Below, piece by piece: positions 57,140-64,000 of a DNA stretch of 64,000 nucleotides. Where the stretch lies: NCBI RefSeq assembly GCF_039555335.1, contig NC_092647.1:17889993-17953992 (forward strand). Reading direction: 5' to 3'. The translations under genes and the position numbers were made by a program. The stretch's first letter is position 1. Every line of letters starts with the position of its first letter. A model generated the notes under the pieces. That model was not told the DNA's origin. It did not search any database and saw nothing but the letters and a program-made list of their open reading frames with translations. Source of the stretch: Amphiura filiformis (Eukaryota; Echinodermata; Ophiuroidea; Amphilepidida; Amphiuridae).

Positions 57140-57211
57140 AATCCCATAAGCCTTTGCGAGTACACCTCAAATGATGACATCTCAGGTGTACTCGCAAAGG
57201 CTTATGGGATT
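57140..57211. repeat. Near-perfect 30-bp stem hairpin (family F)
   Basis: 57140-57169 (AATCCCATAAGCCTTTGCGA then GTACACCTCA) and 57182-57211 are reverse complements with one mismatch at the loop side; the loop is 12 nt. The 72-nt structure has the size of a small-RNA precursor hairpin. A longer relative is at 57919-58077, so it is a deleted form of a MITE. Confidence 0.9.
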
Positions 57212-57385
57212 ACCGAAAAGGTCAATCAACACAGATTTTTAATACTGTATTCACACTGATTAGTACCCTCTGTAATAGGTGATCAAAAGTTTCTCATTAT
57301 ATAAAATAAATACTCAACGCACCTTTTTTTTAATTGATCTACACCTTTAATACTGTATCTATCCCATTTAGTACCCTCCTAAATA

Positions 57386-57720
57386 GTGATTATAAATTTA
57401 TATAAAATTAATACAAAAAAACACACCTGGCAGCCATTGTATACATCCCATTTTGCATCTGTTCACTTGCACCATACTTTTATATTTCTAAACGAGGTAG
57501 AACCAAAGAGTACTGACTCTGCCATGTTTGTGTGTTGCTGCCGTCAAACTAGTGTACCTCCAAATTCTTTCACCATGCACCTGACAAACTTCGATTTGAT
57601 CAAGTGTGTGGTCATTTGCGTTCGGCATGTCACGCCAAAAATGGGTGTTGAGAGCTGCATGCGCAAACCTTTCTAACCCACTGGCTAAAATACCGCAAAA
57701 AAAATTGATAGTTAGCATAT
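57386..57720. other. No gene recognised
   Basis: Overlapping plus and minus ORFs (57386-57676, 57488-57718, 57606-58019) lack any recognisable motif or codon pattern; none is supported. Confidence 0.3.
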
Positions 57721-57918
57721 GTGCTTACTATCGAGCGCTTTTGAAACAGATACACTCTTTGCCCTCCATGAGCGACAAACAAATATGGTGGATTTACCAT
57801 AGCATTAAAGCCATATCATACAAAGCAATCGCACGGACCATAGCATTTTCTTGTGACGTAACTTCCATCGTTTATTGGAAAAGCAATTGTAGACATCTGA
57901 TCGCAAAATCGCTAGCAA

Positions 57919-58077
57919 ATGACCTTTTCTGTAAATTCCATAAGCCTTTGCGAGTACACCTGAGACGCCCTCATTTGATGTTACGTCGACATGCAATGCG
58001 CAGTAACAATGTTCGATAAACGATGTGTGCATCGGCGCAGATCGCCAAAGGCTTATGGGATTTATCAAAAAGGTTAA
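57919..58077. mobile_element. MITE family F, longer copy
   Basis: Left AATGACCTTTTCTGTAAATT then CCATAAGCCTTTGCGAG, right CCAAAGGCTTATGGGATTT then ATCAAAAAGGTTAATC. The termini are inverted repeats shared with the 57140-57211 hairpin and its flanks. Confidence 0.75.
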
Positions 58078-58280
58078 TCCCCAGCATCAAATCGCAACAA
58101 GTTAACTTGAAGGCAACTTTGTCGCTGCATTGCTAGCCACGACTTGACACTGGTAGCGATTTTTTAATTGCACGTTGTGATGGTTAGTATGTTATGCCCT
58201 TTACACATAGGGCAATTTTGAGTCGGTACTCTTTGGATCTTATCTCTTTGATATTTCTAGGGTGTAGGGCAAAAAAGGAC

Positions 58281-58614
58281 TATCTGCAATAGCTGCCAGG
58301 TGTCTTATGTGCACAAGATAGAAGGCAGAAAATTGTCTTTAGGGCAGCTATTGCAGATATACCTTCTTGCTTTATCACCTCAGAATCAAGGGTTGTGTGC
58401 AAAATTGGCCTATCTGCAATAGCTGCCACGTGCCATATGTGCACAATACAGCCTATAGAAACTGTCATATGTCCATAGGGCAGCTATTGCAGTTAGGGCC
58501 TATTTGCTCTATCACCTCAAAATTGGCCTATCTGCAATAGCTGCCAGGTGTCATATGTGTACAATATACAATGGAGAAATGGTCAAATTGTCTGTAGGGC
58601 AGCTATTGCAGATA
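58281..58614. repeat. Three tandem hairpin-forming repeats
   Basis: Each of three units carries TATCTGCAATAGCTGCC and, 45-60 nt later, GGCAGCTATTGCAGATA or a near match. Left arms start at 58281, 58411 and 58529; right arms end at about 58359, 58494 and 58614. The loops share AGGTGTCATATGTG.ACAAT and the inter-unit spacers share TATCACCTCA.AAT. Units 1 and 3 pair over 17 bp without mismatch, unit 2 with a small change (AGTTA for AGATA). The block lies downstream of the kinase stop codon (59136) on the kinase strand and could be in its 3' UTR or beyond it. Confidence 0.93.
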
Positions 58615-58853
58615 GGCCTTACACCAAACCCTCAATATTTCTGTCTAGTGATGAAAAATATACATATATAATAATAATGTTCTACAAATATACAAATGAA
58701 ATGAGCCAAACTCTCTATTTTCATACTTAAAAATAAAATAAAATATTAAAAACAATACAAAAAGAAGAGAATTCTGTGGACCCAGTCAGGCTGTAAGGTG
58801 CTTCCCAATTAATGTCATTTGCTTGCAGGAATAATTTTATGCTAACAATATTC

Positions 58854-58859
58854 ATTTAT
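58854..58859 (-). terminator. Possible poly(A) signal of the kinase gene
   Basis: AATAAA on the minus strand, ~280 bp after the kinase stop codon. The hexamer is frequent in AT-rich DNA, so this is only a candidate. If used, the hairpin array at 58281-58614 would lie outside the mRNA. Confidence 0.3.
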
Positions 58860-59135
58860 TACATGATTACCAAATCATGGGTTTGGTAACCCTAAGCAAA
58901 AACCTGTGTTTAGCTGTGTCGTATGGAGAAACTCTCGAAGTCTCTAATATGACAAAATAATATTAAACTCAAAATGAATATTGCCAACATGAAATATCTT
59001 AAACATATCACAACTGTCAGATTTTGATGTTCAAGTCCAGGGTATATTTTTCACAACAGCACAAAGACATAACCACCATTGTTGTTTGGAAATTCCTCTT
59101 TGGGCAGGAGCACGCCGCTACATATCTTGGTCCAT

Positions 59136-59278
59136 TTACTTCATCTTCTTGGCCAGACCCTTCAGAGTTGTGTGAATGTCCTTGAATTTTGGTCTATCGT
59201 TGGCCTCATACTGCCAGCAGTGAAGCATGAGTTCGTAGATTTCTGGAGAACAGCCTTGAGGCGACGGCATACGGTAGC
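59136..59278 (-). CDS. Protein tyrosine kinase, last coding exon
   Basis: Minus strand. After the acceptor AG (59280-59279) the exon reads, with one base from the previous exon, GYRMPSPQGCSPEIYELMLH then CWQYEANDRPKFKDIH and ends KGLAKKMK with TAA at 59138-59136. CW-x6-RP-x-F is kinase subdomain XI, with the invariant arginine; GYRM-x-x-P-x-x-C-P is typical of tyrosine kinases. The protein ends ~13 residues after the domain, as in cytoplasmic tyrosine kinases, and no membrane segment is in the window; the subfamily cannot be fixed from these two exons. The enzyme would phosphorylate tyrosines on target proteins. Phase matches the exon at 62546-62668. Confidence 0.93.
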
Positions 59279-59310
59279 CTGGAAATGAGACGGAAACCTT
59301 GATTGGTTAA

Positions 59311-59971
59311 GGGCTGGGGTATGAACGCTTGGACAGTATTTATTTGGGGACATCAGAGCACATCAGACATATCGATTGCATTCTGAATATTGAAGAATGT
59401 CATTCTGATATCAAATAATTTTGATTTTTGAAATTGCAATTTAATACACATTTTATGGCAAATCATTAAAATTGATATTTTTGATATTTAACAGTACTTG
59501 AAGTAAACTTTATAAATCTGATGATTTATATTTAAAGTGTATGTAGGTGGGATGAAAAGCTGACGATCAATTGAAAATTTTGACCTTTCGTATTGAAGAT
59601 ATGGATTTTTTTTCCTAAAACACCAAAAAAAAATTAGGTCTTTTTGGGAAAAAAATCCATATCTTCAATATGAAAGGTCAAAATTTTCAATTGACCGTCG
59701 GCTTTTCCTCCCTGCTACATACACTTTAAGAATATATCATTAGATTTATATAATTTACTTCGAGGACTGTTATATATCAAAAATTTGAAAAATATCAAAT
59801 TTTTATAATTTGTCATAAAATGTGTATTATATTGTGATTTTCAAAAAATGAAAATGATTTGATATCAGAAAGACATGCTTCGTATTCAGAATGCAATTCG
59901 ATAGGTCCGAGGTGCTCTCATTTCCCACAAAAAATACTGTCGAAACCCAATAAACGCTCATTTTAGATCCC
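59311..59971. mobile_element. 661-bp foldback MITE H, TTAA flanked
   Basis: TTAA at 59307-59310 and 59972-59975. The right half is the reverse complement of the left over most of its length: GACAGTATTT, AGAGCAC, ATTGCATTCTGAATA, TTCTGATATCAAAT, AATACACATTTTAT, AAGTGTATGTAG and CAATTGAAAATTTTGACCTT then ATATGGATTTTTTT all recur in inverted order, closing near 59625. The outer ~25 bp is less well paired (GGGCTGGGGTATGAACG versus GGGATCTAAAATGAGCG). piggyBac-like by target site; no coding region. It lies inside the kinase intron. Confidence 0.9.
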
Positions 59972-60559
59972 TTAATTCCATGATATAAATCACCTGAGTA
60001 ACCAATCAAAATAGAGCTCTGGGAATCCGACAGAATAGTGTACTGTCAGCTCCATGGGAACTACCCTCTTTCTTACAGTGTCCCTGATTGATTATTTACA
60101 TAGTATAATCACCTGAGTAACCAATCAAAATAGACATTTGGAAATGAGACAGAAAAAATGTACTCTGTAAGAGGATATTTTTTTGTTACATTCATTTTTA
60201 CATTTTTTGCGATTTTCCCAAGGCCTAAATAAAGATCGTCTCTCTTATTCTCCATAGGGTGCTGTTGTCAGTCTCTCTTACTCACAGTGAGGCTATGCAA
60301 TATGATTCAGGAAGAATTGTTACATTGGCTAAAGGGGCTGTAAAAATGGTTAGGTACATGTAGACATATTTGAGAGATTTATTTGCGTTTTACATATTTT
60401 CTTTTTAAAAAAACCATATAATTTTGTGATTTTGGGTGTATTTTCACCAAAAATTGAAATTTAGGTGATAAATACTTTTTCCTCCCAACAATTAGTGTAG
60501 GTCGAGCTATGCCAATACACAATTTTTGTTTCTTAACCTCAGCTTGTTTGAAATTAAGA

Positions 60560-60784
60560 ATGGCTATTCTATTTTAATCTGTCATACCCCTGTCATATTC
60601 CACAAAGGGAGTATGTTTTTTGAATGGAATTTGCTGGGGTTAATTATTTTGAAGTCCATACTCCCCCTGTAATATGGCTTGGCCTATATCTTCCACAATT
60701 GGAATTTGAAATACTCATTCCAGTTGTGGAAGATATAGGTAATTAGCCATATACAGAGGGAGTGTGGTTTCAAAATAATTAATC
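60560..60784. mobile_element. Foldback MITE related to family A
   Basis: TTAATTATTTTGAAGTCCAT (60637) and ATTTCAAAATAATTAA-type sequence (60765-60782) are inverted, as are CTATATCTTCCACAATTGG and CCAGTTGTGGAAGATATAG, around a short centre near 60702. The CATACTCCCCCTGT and CTTCCAC motifs are those of family A. The left neighbour (60560-60630) has another family A-like piece. Confidence 0.75.
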
Positions 60785-61551
60785 CTACAGCTCAACTTAC
60801 CGTACTTTGCCTACATTCGACCTTGCATGATTTTTGAGTTGACACATTCATGAAAATAACTATAGATACTTGACAAGACCATTAGTAGCCCAGTTCTGAA
60901 CCTTTTCATTGATCATTCATAACAATAGGTATCTGATGGATCAGTGAAGATAAGAAGGGATTATAATATATCCATAACCTTGATATTATAGTACATCTCG
61001 AGGAAAAAGTGCAATGGACATGTTTTCATTTTATGTTTCAAATATCCCACGCATGAAAATTGAGTACTTAACCCAAAAATGAAAATGGAACAATTTATTG
61101 GAAATCTGTTTTAACAGATTTTTTTGACATCTTTTTCTGCACTGTATTATACCTAAATTAAGAAATTTGATAAATATTCAAAGAAAATATAGATAAACAA
61201 AAAAATTGTGATTTTTACACATTTTGGGGCAAAAAAGGAAAAATAAGCAAAAATATCAAAATCTGTCTAACAGTTTCATTCAAACAAACGGCCTACATGC
61301 TTAATTTCTAATAAAATATTGAAATTGTGAAAAATATAGGTATTTATTGATTTTCATGTTTTTTCTTGCAAATATGCTAATAATATGCAAATTATGAAAT
61401 TGCAAAATAAAGTTTCTACATAGCATACATCTTTCAAGTATGATGTTCAAAATGACAGACATCAAAAAGAGATTCGATGAAATGTAAAGGTGTAGTAACA
61501 ATTTTGGCATGGACTGTCTGGTTAGGCAAAGTATGGTAAGTTGAGCTGTAG
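60785..61551. mobile_element. Element I, 767 bp with 28-bp inverted ends
   Basis: CTACAGCTCAACTTACCGTA then CTTTGCCTA on the left and the reverse complement (TAGGCAAAGTATGGTAAGTT then GAGCTGTAG) on the right, with one clear mismatch. The interior is AT-rich with no coding region. It sits directly between two family A-like pieces (60560-60784 and 61554-61636), so it may have inserted into one. Confidence 0.82.
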
Positions 61552-61553
61552 CC

Positions 61554-61636
61554 AATTCCATTTGTAAAACATATTCCCTCTGTGGAAAACCTTTCTTATA
61601 TCTTCTCAAGGGAGTGTTGATTTCAAATGGAATACC
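61554..61636. mobile_element. MITE family A, fragment
   Basis: CCAATTCCATTTGTAAAACA, CCCTCTGTGGAAAAC, CAAGGGAGTGTTGATTTCAA then ATGGAATACCCC. It carries both family A ends in a shortened form. Confidence 0.65.
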
Positions 61637-62545
61637 CCATTGCTCGTATGAATGACACATCTAATACAGCTGAATTCAGCTAAGGGACCGTTCAATATTT
61701 ATACCCGGGGGAGTGGGAGTTTTAAGGAGGAAATCTGAATATTTAGGCCTCACTGCCACTCATAAGACAGACAAAATGGATTACACCTACCTTTAAGATC
61801 GGACCACCCACCTTTACGCTGTCCATGGATATAGGGAGCTCCTTGGAGAAATCAATTACCATACCACTTACCTTAGATTCTATCACATCCTGATTATGGG
61901 TGCAAGTAGGATTGCATTTTGGCGGGAAATTTTATTATCACTATATCTTTTTAAAGTTTTTGAAAGAAAATGATGAAAGAAACTGAAGAAAATTATGAAA
62001 GAAGTCAACAGACTGTATTTTAGAAATTTGGGAAAAAATTACAGATTTTTGAAAAAGGTTCAAAAAATTATTTTCCTGCTGAAATTCATTTTTCAAAAAC
62101 TTATGGACCGAAATAGGTAAAAACTTGAATATTTACAACTTTGTACAAATTTTTGGGATTCAAGTTGAGCTGACTCAAAATTCTCCTGGACTAGCTATCG
62201 TCTGGAACGAGATCTGGGGAATTTAATCCTGACTACGATGGTTTATTGGTATTGGTCTATATAGGGTTTGCACTTCTTAGCTCAAAGTCCCTGATTGTTG
62301 CTAAATGGTTTTTCATACACTCTTTGATAGCAAGAACCAATCAGAGCAAGCATTAGAAAAACTCTTACAGAGCCCCTGATTGGTTGATTACATTATATAA
62401 TCATCTCAGTAACCAATCAAAATAGAGCTTTTGGGTCTTTTAACAATTTTAAGATTAATCCTCTTCAGTCCTACTGACAATTATTCTTATCTTATCTCAG
62501 ATTGGCTCAATATTTTGTAATGACCAATCAAATCCCTTCACATAC

Positions 62546-62668
62546 CTTGATCGATCTGAGCCTTCGCATCCTGATTCTGAAGGCCTGGATATGGAGAGCT
62601 CCCATGGGAGAAAACCTCCCACATCAGTATACCAAAACTCCACACATCAGAGGCACAAGTATACTTCC
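62546..62668 (-). CDS. Protein tyrosine kinase, penultimate coding exon
   Basis: Minus strand, 123 bp between a TATAG acceptor (62670-62669) and the donor GTATGT (62545). It reads [20 protein letters not shown] then [20 protein letters not shown] and ends QG across the junction. SDVWSFG is kinase subdomain IX (the invariant aspartate that orders the catalytic loop), and PYPG with the following helix is typical of tyrosine kinases. It ends with one base of a glycine codon completed by GC of the next exon, so phases agree. Earlier exons (ATP-binding lobe, HRD and DFG motifs) were not found up to 64000 and must lie beyond the window. Confidence 0.93.
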
Positions 62669-62869
62669 CTATATGCAGGTAAATTGTTATCATCAAACAT
62701 TACTGACAGGCCTATTTACAGATATTATACAAGGTTTACACTAATCTCAGTGTATACCAATCATGATATGTGAGCGATTGCATACATACAGCAAAATAAT
62801 TAAGGTACCAGTTAATTTCACCCCTGTCTATTCTAAACTAAGACAGGCAAAATTAGAACCAATAGCCAG

Positions 62870-63115
62870 GGTTGCCAAAAAATTTCAGCCCCAATCGCAG
62901 GCAAATAATCGAAAAGTCGCCTAATTTTTCTCTTAACCATTGGTTTCTATGGGGCAGGAAACTATCGGAAATTGCAGGAGCCAATATTGAAAAGTCGCCC
63001 AATTTTTTTCTTAACCATTGGTTTCTATGGGACAGGAAATTGTTTAAAGTCGCCGGGAAAATCGTCAAAAGTGGCCCAATTGGGCTACCAAATCGCAGGT
63101 TCGGCAGCTCTGCCA
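62870..63115. repeat. Internal tandem duplication, period 78 bp
   Basis: GAAAAGTCGCCTAATTTTTC...TTAACCATTGGTTTCTATGG at 62911 and again at 62989. Flanking sequence (GGGTTGCCAAAAAATTTC, AATCGCAGG) suggests a larger dispersed repeat. ORFs at 62853-63169 on both strands are its translations. Confidence 0.85.
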
Positions 63116-63126
63116 ATAGCTGCATC

Positions 63127-63409
63127 TTTTAGCTCAGATTTAAGACCTCATTTGTTGAAATCGATCTAGAAATAAAAACATGATGATCCAAAATGCCAAG
63201 GAAGATGCAAACTGAAAAGTTGCAGATTGCTCCATTGTATGCCCTATTGATTTGTACACAACTCGTTCTCAAAAAGAGAACTAGCGCTGTGCTTTCCATT
63301 GATTAGAACATGTCACTTTTGATTTTATTCCTTCCTTGGGTTTTTCAATCACCATTTCTTTAATTCTCAACTGATTTCAACAAATGAGATCTTAAATCAA
63401 AGCTGAAAG
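63127..63409. mobile_element. Foldback MITE K
   Basis: TTTTAGCTCAGATTTAAGAC then CTCATTTGTTGAAATC is mirrored by GATTTCAACAAATGAGATCT then TAAATCAAAGCTGAAAG. Pairing continues with CCAAGGAA/TTCCTTGG. ~283 bp. Confidence 0.85.
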
Positions 63410-63440
63410 GTACAGTTATTGGCTGCTGGGTCTTGTTATA

Positions 63441-63673
63441 CATATGTGACCCATCACATCAAAACAGATAACAATGAAAGAAGATGAGCAAATATAAAGA
63501 AAATAAAAAGAATTCTGAGCTTGTTTTACCTCATAACACATTTTTACTGTATCTGATTTCAACAAGTAAGGTGTCATTTTAAAGCTAAAAAGCAGCAGTT
63601 CAGCCTAGTGTTTAAATCTCCATTTTCATTTCTGCGGCGAGGTGGTCTGTTTCGATGTGATGGGTCACATATG
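63441..63673. mobile_element. MITE L with CATATGTGACCCATCACAT ends
   Basis: Inverted ends CATATGTGACCCATCACATC and GATGTGATGGGTCACATATG extend to AAAACAGA/TCTGTTTC. It overlaps by 3 bp the start of family B copy 2, so the two share an edge. An internal GATTTCAACAAGTAAGGTGT resembles the arm of element K. Confidence 0.83.
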
Positions 63674-63926
63674 TGATACGATCAAGGGAAATGAGTCGGA
63701 TGTCGTTAATATAGATTTTGAGATATTGGCAAAGAAAGTGTTAAAATACTTTTGTTTTATATTGTTTTCAGCGACTGATAAATTGACGTAACTTCGCAAA
63801 GAAAAGTCTTATCAACATGGGTGCTTTCAGTTTCTGAAAGCTGTCAATGTCCTCTTTAGAAACGCATATAAAACTGATTTTCGGCCAGGGTCGCCATGCG
63901 ACTCATTCCCCTTGATCATGTTACAT
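63671..63926. mobile_element. MITE family B, copy 2 (inverted)
   Basis: ATGTGATACGATCAAGGGAA left and CCCCTTGATCATGTTACAT right. Opposite orientation to 53168-53414, matching over its full length. It lies upstream of the penultimate kinase exon, probably in the next intron of the gene. Confidence 0.82.
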
Positions 63927-64000
63927 ATTTGTCTTTGTTTAGGATAAACAAAGGTGAACATAACTGGTACTTTAATTCTTTTACTGTCTGTATAACAAGC

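Larger units (their letters stand above)
59279..62545 (-). other. Kinase intron, 3.27 kb, filled with MITEs
   Basis: Donor GTATGT at 62545-62540 (after CAAG) and acceptor TTTCCAG at 59285-59279. It holds the 661-bp TTAA foldback element, family A-related foldback sequence, the 767-bp element I, and three dispersed copies of the ~30-bp motif around CAGTAACCAATCAAAATAGA (about 59990, 60108 and 62400). No other exon is required: the flanking exons share phase and read continuously through kinase subdomains IX to XI. Confidence 0.85.

Noticed and set aside
57606-58068. 137-codon plus ORF and its opposite-strand partner
   Set aside because: No recognisable domain, and the end runs into family F MITE sequence.
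58281-58614. Confirmed microRNA cluster
   Set aside because: The hairpins have 45-60-nt loops and no expression evidence; only the structure is reported.
62853-63169. Three overlapping ORFs with SPNFSLNHWFLW repeats
   Set aside because: Translations of the 78-bp tandem duplication.

Overview
The window looks like repeat-dense, AT-rich nuclear DNA from an invertebrate animal, most likely a marine deuterostome (an echinoderm or hemichordate is my best guess). The evidence is: eukaryotic spliced exons with matching phases; several EEP-type and one RLE-type non-LTR retrotransposon; many foldback MITEs; a TTAGGG-type interstitial telomeric block; and a strong excess of the palindromic 8-mer TAGGCCTA. 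The taxonomic call is inference. No bacterial, viral or organellar genes were seen.

Layout. 0-12 kb: mostly non-coding, with a decayed LINE piece, a hAT-like MITE, microsatellites, tandem repeats (one array carries closely spaced nuclear-receptor-type half-sites), three tRNA-like sequences, and a short ankyrin-like ORF on the minus strand (11.26-11.41 kb). 13-18 kb: scrambled LINE fragments in both orientations around a ~2.4 kb element with ~450-bp terminal inverted repeats and no recognisable transposase. 18-30 kb: gene-poor DNA with the telomere-like block, five more tRNA-like sequences, dispersed inverted duplicates, a minisatellite and a nearly perfect 96-bp inverted pair. 30.3-33.7 kb: a nearly complete CR1/L2-like LINE (minus strand) with one stop and two frameshifts. 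36.7-39 kb: an RTE-like LINE split by an insertion. 42-50.5 kb: a nest of retrotransposons, in which a younger EEP-type LINE sits inside an older LINE, followed by a restriction-like-endonuclease (RLE) LINE that is itself split by a 360-bp TTAA-flanked foldback MITE, then another LINE remnant on the minus strand.

50.7-64 kb: a MITE-dense tract of about twenty elements, many of them long inverted repeats. The clearest cellular gene lies in it: the last two coding exons of a protein tyrosine kinase on the minus strand (62546-62668 and 59136-59278), joined by a 3.27-kb intron stuffed with MITEs. Upstream exons lie beyond 64 kb. A three-copy tandem repeat, each copy able to form a hairpin, lies 0.5-0.9 kb downstream of the kinase stop.

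Apart from the kinase and the tentative ankyrin exon, almost all recognisable coding sequence is broken transposon sequence. The most informative structural results are two places where removing an insertion and one copy of its target duplication leaves an older element's reading frame open across the junction.
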